DNA of 64,000 bases, taken from CAVYYW01 sp963772845. Its GTDB lineage: Bacteria; Bacillota; Bacilli; Bacillales; Sporolactobacillaceae. Below are positions 53,499 to 62,303 of the stretch, in pieces; the first letter of the stretch is position 1; each line of letters starts with the position of its first letter. The notes below the pieces were generated by a model. The model did no database searches. It was not told the DNA's origin and saw nothing but the letters and a program-made list of their open reading frames with translations. Where the stretch lies: the NCBI GenBank assembly GCA_963772845.1, contig CAVYYW010000014.1, positions 1,426,001 through 1,490,000 of the forward strand. The letters are read 5' to 3'. The position numbers were made by a program, and so were the translations under genes.

Positions 53499-54773
53499 TC
53501 AAACATCTTGTTTTTTACCTGCCCGAAGTACCCATTGCTCCAGGATAATGCCAAACAGCACACCGATGACTAAGCCGTTGCTTATTAAAGAAGAAATAAT
53601 AGCAGGAAGCCCATCTAGTGCACCAGGAGACAATAAAAGCACGCCGGCTCCAGCCATGAAAGACATGCTTATTACCATTAGTTTATTCTCATCTTTTAAA
53701 ACCGGCCGCAGTGTTTGGATGCCAAGTCCTGCTATGCTTGCTATTGAGACAAATAAGGTTGCATAACCGACTGCCGCAGGAATCGAGGCGAGAATATTCA
53801 TCACGACAGGAAAAAAGCTCAGTAGTAAAATAAGCAATGATCCTGCTAAAAAAGGAAATCTTTCCGTAATGCGAGTTGTTTTAATAAAGCCAGCAGAACC
53901 GGAAATCGGAACCCCTCCTATTGTTGAAAAGAGCCCTGCAGCAAGCTGATTAATCCCCATAATAAAACCTGTTCGACCGAGTGAAGGTTCATTATCTGAC
54001 TTAACCACCTGTTTAACGACATCAATGCTTGCCAATAGATTAGTAAGCAGCAAAAAGGACGTGAGCATGGCGGTGATGAAAATGCTTAACTGAAAATCGG
54101 GTAGTCCCCAAGCGAAGATTGCCGGCATCTGAAAGAAGTGGTCCGTTTTCACCGGTGCTTCTGCTGCTCCCATTATACTGAATAATACCCAGCCAAAAAA
54201 TAGACTGATCAAAACAGAATAATTTCTCAAAAAAGGAATTTTCATTCTGCTTAACGCGATCGCAAGCGCGAGGGTTATAAGTGCCCCTACAGCTATCTTG
54301 TTATTAAAATGTCCATTGCCTACACCAAGAATACCTTCAATGAAGGGACCGCTCAGCTGTGTTACCAGCAGCAGCAAATAAACACCCGTCATTGTCGGGG
54401 TGAAGACTTTTCTTACATATTTAATTAAGTTAAACGCACTAAGCAAAATGAACAGGGCTCCTGAAGCCAGTAACCCAGATTCCAGTGAACGAAGCATCGA
54501 ATGATATGAAATACCCTGCTGCTGAGCCAAACTTGCATATGTAAGAAAAACAGCCCACCATAAGCCTGCAGGACCTTCCATCAACGGGAGCCGATGCCCA
54601 AAAATCCCCTGCAGCAGAGACGTGATCCCAACGATAAAAAATGTTCTTTGCAGCAATTCTGCAGTTTCTGCGCCAGATAAATGAAAGGCAAAAGCCACAG
54701 AAATTGGTGTAACAATTGTCCCTGCTAGAATAAATACCATCCATTGTATTGAACTTAAAAAATGTTTACTCAT
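53499..54773 (-). CDS. NCS2-family purine/pyrimidine permease, YwdJ-like
   Basis: 424 residues with about 14 hydrophobic segments. Conserved spots are the N-terminal QWMVFILAGTIVTPISVAFA, QGIFGHRLPLMEGPAGLWWA and the Gly-rich TIGGVPISGSAGFIKTT near residue 275. The NCS2 family imports xanthine, uracil or uric acid by cation symport; this member resembles YwdJ and its substrate is unclear. No purine riboswitch is visible in the 27-base upstream spacer. Confidence 0.85.
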   Translation of the reverse strand: MSKHFLSSIQWMVFILAGTIVTPISVAFAFHLSGAETAELLQRTFFIVGITSLLQGIFGHRLPLMEGPAGLWWAVFLTYASLAQQQGISYHSMLRSLESGLLASGALFILLSAFNLIKYVRKVFTPTMTGVYLLLLVTQLSGPFIEGILGVGNGHFNNKIAVGALITLALAIALSRMKIPFLRNYSVLISLFFGWVLFSIMGAAEAPVKTDHFFQMPAIFAWGLPDFQLSIFITAMLTSFLLLTNLLASIDVVKQVVKSDNEPSLGRTGFIMGINQLAAGLFSTIGGVPISGSAGFIKTTRITERFPFLAGSLLILLLSFFPVVMNILASIPAAVGYATLFVSIASIAGLGIQTLRPVLKDENKLMVISMSFMAGAGVLLLSPGALDGLPAIISSLISNGLVIGVLFGIILEQWVLRAGKKQDV

Positions 54774-54800
54774 CGTTTGTCCCCTATTTTCGATCTGATA

Positions 54801-55463
54801 TTACGAACGGATTTTAATAACCTTTGATTCCACAGCTTTTTTATAAGCTTTGGCTAGAGTCGGCAGTTGGAGAACCTTTTCTAATTCTGACGGTGAATGA
54901 TTATTAAAATAAAGTTCGTTAAGTCTCTTAATGCTGGTTGAATGCTTAGCTTTTTCTATTAAAATGAAAGGATCGTTAACCGAAATATAGCCAGGCTGCA
55001 AGACTCTAAAGTAAAAGCCAGTAAAGCCGGTTTTTTGAAATCGTTCAGCTATATCTGTCTTTCCGCATCTTATTCCGAGCTTAAAACAAGGGATACGCGG
55101 CTGTGAAATTTGAAGGATGGCTTCGCCGCACGAAAAAATGTCACCAATGCAAGCTGTTTCTTCTGTAATACCCCTCAGAGTGAGATTCTCTCCAAATTGA
55201 TTTCGCTCTAACTGATGTCCATAAATGTTCTCCCAATAGCTGTAGCGTTCATAGCTATATGCACACACAGCTTTATCAGGCCCGCCATGGTGTTTTTTAT
55301 CCGCTTGTTCATCACCATCTATGTTCGTGCTAGATAGATAGACACGATGTTCGATCGGATGCTTGTGAATAGCAGTCGGAACGGACTTGTTTCCAAATGC
55401 CGACTGAACCGGTTTGCTAACAGCTAAAGAATGGATGCTGTAAATTTGCTTATCTATAGTCAT
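54801..55463 (-). CDS. MOSC-domain protein
   Basis: 221 residues. SSTNIDGDEQADKKHHGGPDKAVCAY, the conserved FGENLTLRG, IGDIFSCGEAILQIS and the active-site QPRIPCFKLG with its Cys are the MOSC-domain markers, followed by a helical C-terminus as in YiiM. MOSC proteins handle sulfur or bind molybdopterin. The moco genes at 17-19 kb are consistent with molybdenum use. Start chosen at ATG 55463; a GTG three bases before it is equally possible. Confidence 0.85.
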   Translation of the reverse strand: MTIDKQIYSIHSLAVSKPVQSAFGNKSVPTAIHKHPIEHRVYLSSTNIDGDEQADKKHHGGPDKAVCAYSYERYSYWENIYGHQLERNQFGENLTLRGITEETACIGDIFSCGEAILQISQPRIPCFKLGIRCGKTDIAERFQKTGFTGFYFRVLQPGYISVNDPFILIEKAKHSTSIKRLNELYFNNHSPSELEKVLQLPTLAKAYKKAVESKVIKIRS

Positions 55464-55657
55464 CACCCTCCCTCTTCTACTCATCTTTCTCTTATTCTAT
55501 CATGTCTTTTCAAGCGATTGCCTGCTGATTTTAATCCAACTGTGTACCTTGATTCTATAGTCCCGATGTTTTTAACATAGTGAAAGAAATAAGGGAAGTA
55601 AGTCTAATGGACTATTTTACCAAGTTGTGCCTAATTACTCATTTATTGTTTTTAAGC

Positions 55658-55686
55658 TTGCGTTGCTACATTAAAATAAATACAAT
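55658..55686 (+). promoter_or_regulatory. Promoter of the HTH-TPR regulator gene
   Basis: TTGCGT (55658-55663), 17 bp and TACAAT (55681-55686), about 28 bases before the ATG at 55715. Confidence 0.55.
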
Positions 55687-55714
55687 TTTCGTAAGTGATT
55701 GGGGGATTAGGAAA

Positions 55715-57061
55715 ATGATCGGAAAAGAAATAAAAAAATACCGTAAGTTAAAGGGACTCACACTTGAACAGACAGCTGGAGCTTTTATGTCAATTAGCCG
55801 GCTCAGCAATATAGAGAATGACAAAACACCCCTAGATCCCAAAACTTGGAATTATCTGAAAGAACAACTTGATTTACCTGATGACCTGCTTCACTTATCC
55901 AATCAAAACGATAAAACCCGCTGCCATTTTGAACAAGCCCTAACCTATGTAAAAGCAAAGTTGAATCATCTTGCTGTCCCTCTTTTTCAGTCTGTCTATG
56001 AAAAAGCGGAAGATGTTCTGGATTATCGTTCTATGGGGGAATCAGCTTTTGAACTTGGAAAAATATATGAAATTGAAAACAAAATACCCGAAAGCGAACA
56101 CTGGCTTAATCTTGCCATTGCGGCCTATAGTATTTTAGATGATGCATTTTCATTAGCTGAATCTCATATGAAATTAGGTGTCGTGAAATTCAAAAAAGAA
56201 CAATTCAGCCAAGCTGCAGAAATCTTTCAACATGCCCTCCGGTTACTTTCAGATCCATCCTCTTCCCTAAAAGGCTATCTTTATTATAATCTTGCATCTG
56301 TTTATTATAAATTGCACAATATTGATCACTCAGCATCCTTTTGTGAGAAAGCCCTAGCCAATCTTTCTCCAGAAGATATCCGGTATTTAATCGGGGTCTA
56401 TAATCTGCAGGCCATTATTTATGCTCAAATGAACATGCTCTTAACTGCTAAAGAAAAATGCCTCCAGGCTAAAAAACTCTCAGAAACGATTCACGATGCC
56501 AGCTTAATGGCAAAATGCCTTCATAACCTTGGATATATTGCATCTCAGTTGAGTGAATTTGGCGAAGCTCTCGGTGATTTGCATCTTTCACTTGATATAA
56601 AAAAAGCCAACAACAATGATCAAGGGATTCTACGGACCCAAATTGCCTTAGGGGCTGTTCATTATAAACAAGGTAATATAAAAGAAGGAAAAACTTTATT
56701 AAAAAGAAGCCTTCAGTCATCCAGAAAATCCCATCTTCTTAGCGAAGAATTGACATGCCTGAATGTTTTGCGTTCCCTCTGCAGAAAGGAAAATCTCTCA
56801 TCTGATTATCTTGATTATTCATTTAAAGCGCTCTCTCTGGCTGATAGGCTGGGCACTGTAGCAATGAAATGTCACATTTCCTATGAATTAGCAGGCTATT
56901 ATTATGAACTTAATAACACTCAAGCCTATTACGACATGCTGCACGAGTGTTTTTTGCTTAGAGAAGAACTGATTAAACAAACCGCTCCAAAGGAGGTGTC
57001 TGATTATGGTGTTAAACAGGAAGGTGTTAAAATCCGCAAGCAGAATCTATTATTATCATAA
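55715..57061 (+). CDS. RRNPP-like transcriptional regulator with HTH and TPR domains
   Basis: 448 residues. The N-terminal XRE-type helix-turn-helix begins MIGKEIKKYRKLKGLTLEQ and has SRLSNIENDK; after about residue 70 come at least eight helical TPR units (for example GESAFELGKIYEIENKI, YYNLASVYYKL, LHNLGYIASQL, QIALGAVHYKQGNI). This is the architecture of PlcR, NprR and AimR, which bind exported signal peptides in the TPR groove. I place the start at ATG 55715 after TAGGA rather than at 55580. A short ORF with a strong ribosome binding site overlaps the 3' end, as peptide genes do in Rap-Phr pairs. Binding of a peptide is inferred only. Confidence 0.82.
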   Translation: MIGKEIKKYRKLKGLTLEQTAGAFMSISRLSNIENDKTPLDPKTWNYLKEQLDLPDDLLHLSNQNDKTRCHFEQALTYVKAKLNHLAVPLFQSVYEKAEDVLDYRSMGESAFELGKIYEIENKIPESEHWLNLAIAAYSILDDAFSLAESHMKLGVVKFKKEQFSQAAEIFQHALRLLSDPSSSLKGYLYYNLASVYYKLHNIDHSASFCEKALANLSPEDIRYLIGVYNLQAIIYAQMNMLLTAKEKCLQAKKLSETIHDASLMAKCLHNLGYIASQLSEFGEALGDLHLSLDIKKANNNDQGILRTQIALGAVHYKQGNIKEGKTLLKRSLQSSRKSHLLSEELTCLNVLRSLCRKENLSSDYLDYSFKALSLADRLGTVAMKCHISYELAGYYYELNNTQAYYDMLHECFLLREELIKQTAPKEVSDYGVKQEGVKIRKQNLLLS

Positions 57062-57119
57062 TAAGGAAACTTCTGAAGATATATGGGATGATATCGGTTG
57101 TATGGCGGAATTTATTTAA
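57006..57119 (+). CDS. Short ORF overlapping the regulator, candidate signal-peptide gene
   Basis: 37 codons starting at ATG 57006 and ending with TAA 57117-57119, in a different frame from the regulator, which it overlaps by 56 bases. AAAGGAGGTG (56989-56998) lies 7 bases before the ATG, close to perfect. The peptide has a basic start (MVLNRKVLKSASR), a YYYH patch, and an acidic end (ETSEDIWDDIGCMAEFI). It lacks the long hydrophobic core usual for Phr or PapR pre-peptides, so its export is doubtful. It may be a signal, a modulator, or a chance ORF. Confidence 0.5.
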   Translation: MVLNRKVLKSASRIYYYHNKETSEDIWDDIGCMAEFI

Positions 57120-57202
57120 GCGACTACTTTCTGAAAGCGAAAAGACGCTAGCAGTCCCCAAGTAAGCCTCAAATGTCATCGCATGTGCTACTTTTAACGC
57201 CA

Positions 57203-57330
57203 TTGAAAAAGCCCATGATCTGAGAAAGTGGAATCTCGCTTGCCGCGGACGAACGTCCAAGCCACCGCTTTTGCACGTCATTGCGGGGGTCTTGGCCGCC
57301 CGTTATTCCGCAGGCATCTCGCTGATTCCT
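57203..57330 (-). repeat. Dispersed intergenic repeat, copy E
   Basis: Minus orientation; the reverse complement contains CAAGACCCCCGCAATGACGT, TCCGCGGCAAGCGAGATTCC and GGGCTTTTTCAATGGCG, in the same order as in other copies. It follows the regulator gene by about 85 bases after the short ORF. Confidence 0.65.
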
Positions 57331-57484
57331 TTTCTCTCAAAAACTTTTTCACCGGCCATTCTCTGTTCCCGCAGGCCTTGAATTAACATCCTTGATTCCA
57401 CATAGCACGTGCAAAGCAACTTATGAGAAAATGGAAATAGATTGATACCAAAGAGAACCTTGTGTATCTCCATTTTGTGATGCT

Positions 57485-57680
57485 ACACAGAGCATTTTCA
57501 TCGTGCGGTTTGGCTTAAGAATGCTGTTTCAAGTCCACAGGAATAGCACGGGTCCGAGGATCCACTTTGGCGCACAAAAGATCCTTGCCAAAGTTAGCTG
57601 AGGCCGTGCCTGTGGAAAGCAGGCAGCCTGGAGCAGAAACCATCAGGCATGAGGGCACCGAGGGACTTTTTCAGTGGCAT
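57485..57680 (+). repeat. Dispersed intergenic repeat, copy F
   Basis: Contains GCATTTTCATCGTGCGGTTT, CTGTGGAAAGCAGGCAGCCTG and GGGACTTTTTCAGTGG (57662-57677). Between copies E and F the sequence holds no recognisable gene. Confidence 0.7.
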
Positions 57681-57934
57681 CGCTGCTTTTCCCTCTGAAG
57701 TCTCGCTTTACAAACTCTAAATTGTCACACATTAACACTCCAATAGAGAACAATCATTTACGGGTCGACCATTTAAGCCTGACCCGTCTTTACTTCGCGC
57801 CAAAGCCACTGGAAAACTTCTGCATGTATGTCTTTATTAAGGCTTTACTCAAAGAATAGCTAGGTCTGTTTTCTCGAAAGTCTATTAGATTTCTAAGGTC
57901 GTGGTGACTTTGTCGCTAAGCCCGAGCTGGAGGG

Positions 57935-58146
57935 AAGTGAGAGACTCCTCGAAAATGCGTCCGCATTTTCATCGTGCGGTGTGAATTCGAGGATGTTGTT
58001 TCAAGGCCTGCGGAATCAGCGGACTAAGTGAGACCCCGCAGTGCCACATTTGATAAAAGCATGAGGAGGCTCACGGATCGCCCGCGGCAAGCGAGAACTT
58101 CCCAAAGGTCGGCCGAATGGCAAAAAGGGACTTTTTCAGTGTCCTC
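57935..58146 (+). repeat. Dispersed intergenic repeat, copy G
   Basis: The most complete copy: GAAAATGCG/CGCATTTTC palindrome, GTGAGACCCCGCAGTGCC, ATGAGGAGGCTCACGG, GCCCGCGGCAAGCGAGAA and GGGACTTTTTCAGTGTCC (58127-58144). It ends about 100 bases before copC. Confidence 0.75.
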
Positions 58147-58249
58147 CTTCGCGCCAAAAGGAGAACTTTATTTTGTCCGTCAATTAAGCTATGATAAATT
58201 CTATAGTCTTAAAATTTACAATTAAGTATTTAATAATGCGGAGGCTGTT

Positions 58250-58768
58250 ATGAATAAGAAGATGATGATTATTTTTAGTGCTGTATTGATAGGTTTTATT
58301 GCACTCTCTTTTAAAGCTTCGGCTCATGCTGAACTTGTCTCCTCAACACCTGCTAAAGGAGCAACTGTTGAAAAATCCATTTCTGATATCAAGCTTCAGT
58401 TTGGGGAACGCGTCGAAAAGGTCGTGAAAATGGATTTAAAAAACAGCAATGGCAAAGTATTTTCCATACATAAACCGGATTCCCCAGGTAAAAATTTAAC
58501 CGTACATATTAATCAAGCTCTGCCCTCAGGAACGTATACGCTAAAATGGAAGCTAATAAGCATTGATGGACATGCTGTTTCTCAAGAGCTTTCTTTTAAT
58601 GTCGGTTCCAAAGAAGTTAAGCAGCAAGCTGATCCAAGCAAGTCAAAACAGACTCAGAAGCATATTAAAAGTCAGGAAACACCTGTTTTTCTGATGATGT
58701 TTATTTTTCTGATGATGATTATTGTGACAGCCGTCTATTTAATGATCAAAAATAAGCGCCGAAAGTAA
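58250..58768 (+). CDS. copC: CopC-type copper-binding protein
   Basis: 172 residues. The signal peptide ends at SFKASA; the mature protein begins with HAELVSSTPAKGATV, placing His at its N-terminus as a Cu(II) ligand, with IDGHAVSQELSF supplying the other His/Asp. A charged linker and a C-terminal helix (ETPVFLMMFIFLMMIIV) anchor it to the membrane. It is followed 13 bases later by copD. In B. subtilis YcnJ these domains are fused. GGAGG precedes the ATG. Dispersed repeats fill the region upstream. Confidence 0.87.
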   Translation: MNKKMMIIFSAVLIGFIALSFKASAHAELVSSTPAKGATVEKSISDIKLQFGERVEKVVKMDLKNSNGKVFSIHKPDSPGKNLTVHINQALPSGTYTLKWKLISIDGHAVSQELSFNVGSKEVKQQADPSKSKQTQKHIKSQETPVFLMMFIFLMMIIVTAVYLMIKNKRRK

Positions 58769-58781
58769 AGGAGGCATCCCT

Positions 58782-59906
58782 TTGTCCCTTGTTGTTGCAA
58801 CAGAGTGGTTATTGTATCTATCGTTAAGTCTTCTCATGGGTGCTGTCATTCTTTACAACGTTCCGCCTAAATACAAAGCCTCTGCGGTGGTTTCAAAACG
58901 CCTAGTTCTGATAAGTATTGCTGGCAGCATTGTGTTTTCTTACGGCCCGGTCCTTTCCACCATTTTAATTTTTGGACAGGATATTGGCTATTGGACAAGT
59001 TTTTTATCCGTAATGCTGTCATTTGATCTCGGCAAATCCTGGATCACCATTCTTGCCGTTGGCCTACTCCTTTACGGATTAATTTATTATAATGACGTTG
59101 ATCAAGATCCTCTTCTCTCTAAGCTGGCATTTCTGCTGGTGACTGTTTTAATTATCGCTTACGCTAAAGCAAGCCACGCCGCTTCTTTGGCGCCAACAGC
59201 AGGCTTTATTTATCACTTTACCCATCTGTGGCTGATCACGATTTGGGGCGGCCTGCTCTTTACTGTATCCTGGGGAGCAAAGGATACACGAGACTGGCTA
59301 TCCTTTATCAAGTGGTATACCCCATTATCAATCGTTTGTATTACACTCATTCTGATCAGCGGTTTTCTTACAATGTCAATCGATATCGCTTCACCGTTTA
59401 GTAAGACACTCATCAGCACGGTGTCACAATATAAAAACGGGCTCGCTTCAAACTACGGTCAAGCCTTGCTTATTAAACATCTCTTTATTATTCCTTTGCT
59501 TTTATTTGCAGGAATGAATGCCTTTTATACTAGACACCAGCTTAAGAATGGCACAGGGTATCAGGCACTCCCTGTGGCCAGAACTGAATCCATTTTTCTT
59601 ATTATTATTTTCCTTATCACAGCTTTTATGGGACAACAGGCCCCTCCCCATGAAGTAACTGATCTTATAAAACAGGAAGGCTTTAGCCCGCTTTTCCACA
59701 TCTTTTACTCTGGAGCGTCAATAAACATCTTCCCTCTGCACGTTGCGTGGTCAAGCATAAGCTTTCTTTTTTTAGGAACAGCTGTTATGTTACTGCTGAT
59801 TACCCTGCTAAGCGTGATCACCAAGATCGCCCGGCTTATGGCATTTATTCTTTCATTTGCCTTCGTCGCCAGTGCTTATATTTCGATGATGTTAAGCCTT
59901 AATTAA
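58782..59906 (+). CDS. copD: CopD-family copper transporter
   Basis: 374 residues with about eight to ten membrane helices. Conserved blocks are SHAASLAPTAGFIYHFTHLW with His residues likely to bind copper, LLIKHLFIIPLLLFAGMNA, and a C-terminal FPLHVAWSSISFLFLGTAV. The TTG start is preceded by AAAGGAGG at eight bases. It forms an operon with copC, and together they would import copper across the membrane in a YcnJ-like way. A terminator for the pair is not obvious. Confidence 0.87.
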   Translation: MSLVVATEWLLYLSLSLLMGAVILYNVPPKYKASAVVSKRLVLISIAGSIVFSYGPVLSTILIFGQDIGYWTSFLSVMLSFDLGKSWITILAVGLLLYGLIYYNDVDQDPLLSKLAFLLVTVLIIAYAKASHAASLAPTAGFIYHFTHLWLITIWGGLLFTVSWGAKDTRDWLSFIKWYTPLSIVCITLILISGFLTMSIDIASPFSKTLISTVSQYKNGLASNYGQALLIKHLFIIPLLLFAGMNAFYTRHQLKNGTGYQALPVARTESIFLIIIFLITAFMGQQAPPHEVTDLIKQEGFSPLFHIFYSGASINIFPLHVAWSSISFLFLGTAVMLLLITLLSVITKIARLMAFILSFAFVASAYISMMLSLN

Positions 59907-59925
59907 ACGAAGACCAACTGGATCC

Positions 59926-59953
59926 TTGCAGGGATATCCTTTTTTGATATAAT
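59926..59953 (+). promoter_or_regulatory. Promoter of fabL
   Basis: TTGCAG (59926-59931), 16-bp spacer, and extended -10 TGATATAAT ending at 59953; 35 bases before the ATG at 59988. Confidence 0.65.
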
Positions 59954-59987
59954 TATCGCTGGTAGATATAGAAAGGTGGATATTAAT

Positions 59988-60743
59988 ATGAGTGAAAAGG
60001 TTGCGTTAATAACTGGGGGATCCAGAGGAATCGGCCGTGCAATTGCGGAAAAATTCGCACAAGAAGGCTATAACCTCGTCCTTAATTATATGAGAAAAAA
60101 GAAGGCTGCTGAGGAAACAAAAGAAGCTTTTGAGTCAGCTTACGGAATCAAAGTCCATACAGTTAAAGCCAATATTGGTGAACAGGATCAAATTAAAGCG
60201 CTCTTTAAAGAAATTGACCAAACTTTCGGAAGACTAGATGTATTTATTAATAACGCAGCTTCCGGTGTATTGAGACCTGTCCTTGAAATTGAAGAGAGTC
60301 ACTGGGACTGGACACAAAATATAAATGCAAAAGCTTATTTATTTTCAGCACAGGAAGCTGCAAGACTAATGGAGAAAAATGGCGGTGGCAAAATAGTCGC
60401 TCTGTCTAGCCTCGGATCAATAAGAGTTCTTGAAAATTATGTTGCAGTTGGCGTTTCTAAAGCAGCTGTGGAGGCAATCACCAGATATTTAGCTGTTGAA
60501 CTCGCTCCTAAGAATATTGTCGTTAATGCCGTATCTGGCGGAGCGGTCGATACAGAAGCTTTGAAGCATTTCCCCAATCGTGAGGAGATCTTAGATACAG
60601 CCAGCAAGCGCAACCCGGCAGGCAGAATTGTTAAGCCTGAAGACTTGGCAGGCTCCGTCTATTTCCTATGTACGCCTGCTGCAGAAATGATTTGCGGTCA
60701 AACCTTAATTGTTGATGGCGGTCTCTCCTTACTTGCAGACTGA
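59988..60743 (+). CDS. fabL: Enoyl-ACP reductase III (FabL)
   Basis: 251-residue short-chain dehydrogenase that reduces enoyl-ACP with NADPH. The cofactor motif is TGGSRGIGRAIA, NNAASGVLRPVLE is the NNAG-equivalent, and the active-site region SSLGSIRVLENYVAVGVSKAA has Tyr and Lys seven residues apart as in FabL. It closely follows the B. subtilis FabL pattern (DALKHFPNRE-type GAVDTEALKHFPNRE, VDGGLSLL). The start is ATG 59988 after AAAGGTGG. Some Bacillales also have FabI; that gene is not in this window. Confidence 0.93.
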   Translation: MSEKVALITGGSRGIGRAIAEKFAQEGYNLVLNYMRKKKAAEETKEAFESAYGIKVHTVKANIGEQDQIKALFKEIDQTFGRLDVFINNAASGVLRPVLEIEESHWDWTQNINAKAYLFSAQEAARLMEKNGGGKIVALSSLGSIRVLENYVAVGVSKAAVEAITRYLAVELAPKNIVVNAVSGGAVDTEALKHFPNREEILDTASKRNPAGRIVKPEDLAGSVYFLCTPAAEMICGQTLIVDGGLSLLAD

Positions 60744-60850
60744 TAATATTGTATAATTGAAAAGATTGAGCATCTTTTAATCAGCACCTTTTGTTGTTAT
60801 TAGGAGATGCTCTTTTCTATACACATTCTATTTATAAAAAGGGGACTAAC

Positions 60851-61876
60851 ATGACGAAAACCTGCGATATCTGTCAGCCGCCGCTTAACCACTATCTTGT
60901 TCGATTTAATAATGATGAAGACCTTGAAAGGATGACACAATATTTTCATGCCGCAGATCTGAACACTCATGCTATACATAATAACAACCTGAAAGTGGAA
61001 GAAAGTGTATTTTTTGATCTTCTGGATTATTTGGAAGCTCATTTAGAGATTGAAGACATTCTGGCTGCAAAGCTTACTCATTTAGAGGAAGATGACATGC
61101 ATTTTCAACCCATTCTTTCTTATAAGAAAGAGAAGGAAACGATGTGGATTGACAGCTTGATTCGTGATCGGCGCCTAACCACTCATTTTCAACCCATTAT
61201 TGAAATTAAGAATGGCACAACTGAAATTTACGGATATGAATGTCTTTCAAGGGGGCTGGACGAGGATAATAATATCATACCACCGTTCAAACTCTTTGAA
61301 GCTGCTCGTGCCCGTCAAAAACTTTTTGCACTTGACCGCATCTGCAGGCTTGAATCCATAAAAAACGGCGCCGTTATAAAAGATAAAAAATTATTTATTA
61401 ATTTTATTCCTACTGCCATTTATGTTCCGGAACATTGTCTGGCGTCCACATTTAAATTAATTCGCATTCTTGGAATGGAGCCGGAAAGGATCGTTTTTGA
61501 AGTCGTGGAAACGGATAAAGTCCAAAATACTGAGCATTTAAAAAGAATCCTGGATTATTACAAAGAACACGGTTTCAAATATGCTCTCGATGATGTGGGA
61601 ACAGGCTACAATAAGCTAGATAATCTACCAAATTTACAACCCGATTACATTAAACTCGCCATCGAATATACGAATGGCGTGGCAAAGGATTATGAAAAAC
61701 AGCAGACTGCCTTAAAAATGCTAAGTATCGCCGCTGAACAAGGGTCCAGAGCTCTTGCAGAAGGTGTGGAAACGATTGAAGATCTGGAATGGCTGACGGA
61801 TCAAGGCTATGAACTTTTCCAAGGCTACTATTTCTCCAAACCTGCACCAGAACCCATTAAAACTTTAAACCTGTAA
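60851..61876 (+). CDS. EAL-domain cyclic-di-GMP phosphodiesterase
   Basis: 341 residues. An N-terminal region of about 110 residues starts CDICQPPLNHYLV and has an isolated CxxC. The EAL domain shows YGYECLSRG (EAL replaced by ECL), LFINFIPT, FEVVETDK, ALDDVGTGYNKLDN, PDYIKL and EGVETIEDLEWL. The main metal-site residues (Glu, Asn, Asp-Asp, Lys, Glu) are present, so activity is likely. No GGDEF or membrane segment. Start is ATG 60851 after AAAAGGGGAC. It lies between fabL and a terminator, in its own unit. Confidence 0.87.
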   Translation: MTKTCDICQPPLNHYLVRFNNDEDLERMTQYFHAADLNTHAIHNNNLKVEESVFFDLLDYLEAHLEIEDILAAKLTHLEEDDMHFQPILSYKKEKETMWIDSLIRDRRLTTHFQPIIEIKNGTTEIYGYECLSRGLDEDNNIIPPFKLFEAARARQKLFALDRICRLESIKNGAVIKDKKLFINFIPTAIYVPEHCLASTFKLIRILGMEPERIVFEVVETDKVQNTEHLKRILDYYKEHGFKYALDDVGTGYNKLDNLPNLQPDYIKLAIEYTNGVAKDYEKQQTALKMLSIAAEQGSRALAEGVETIEDLEWLTDQGYELFQGYYFSKPAPEPIKTLNL

Positions 61877-61882
61877 AAACAA

Positions 61883-61908
61883 AAAAAGCGCAAGTCATTG
61901 CGCTTTTT
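61883..61908. terminator. Terminator between the EAL gene and a small unknown gene
   Basis: AAAAAGCGCAA/TTGCGCTTTTT, perfect 11-bp stem with a 4-base loop, touching the stop of the converging gene. Confidence 0.9.
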
Positions 61909-62164
61909 ATGCTTCCTTCATTACGCTGTCAATTTGCTCATGTAAATATGAAGTCGCCTGGTCAAGGTATTTCACAGAAACCTCAGGCTGCTTTATCCGC
62001 AGGTAAGCCTGAAGAATAAAATCAGCAAGCTGTGTATCCCCCGTTTCCTGAATAACTTCCAAAATAAGTCCGCCCGTTTTTTCTGGTTCATCATCATTTA
62101 ATATCGCTGTTTTAAATTCACGGACGATCTCAGTTAATATTTGCAATCTCTCAAGCTGTGTCAC
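61907..62164 (-). CDS. Small protein of unknown function
   Basis: 85 residues, no membrane segment, mostly helical by composition: MTQLERLQILTEIVREFKTA, TGDTQLADFILQAYLRIK and a C-terminal YLHEQIDSVMKEA. I do not recognise its family. The start is preceded by a GGGGTAA-like site (AAGGGGTAAACATTGTG). It stands alone on the minus strand. Confidence 0.6.
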   Translation of the reverse strand: MTQLERLQILTEIVREFKTAILNDDEPEKTGGLILEVIQETGDTQLADFILQAYLRIKQPEVSVKYLDQATSYLHEQIDSVMKEA

Positions 62165-62303
62165 AATGTTTACCCCTTACAACCTATATTTCTTTTACTA
62201 TAGCATAGTTTGAACCTGACTTTCTAACTTAGAGTTTTATTGCAGTGAGCATTGATTTATTAAGAAATTTTGATTATATTTAGTTAGGAATGAGGTGTTT
62301 TAT

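Noticed and set aside
57674..58225. ORFs of 61-65 codons between the regulator and copC
   Set aside because: They lie within or beside dispersed repeats F and G and have no ribosome binding sites.
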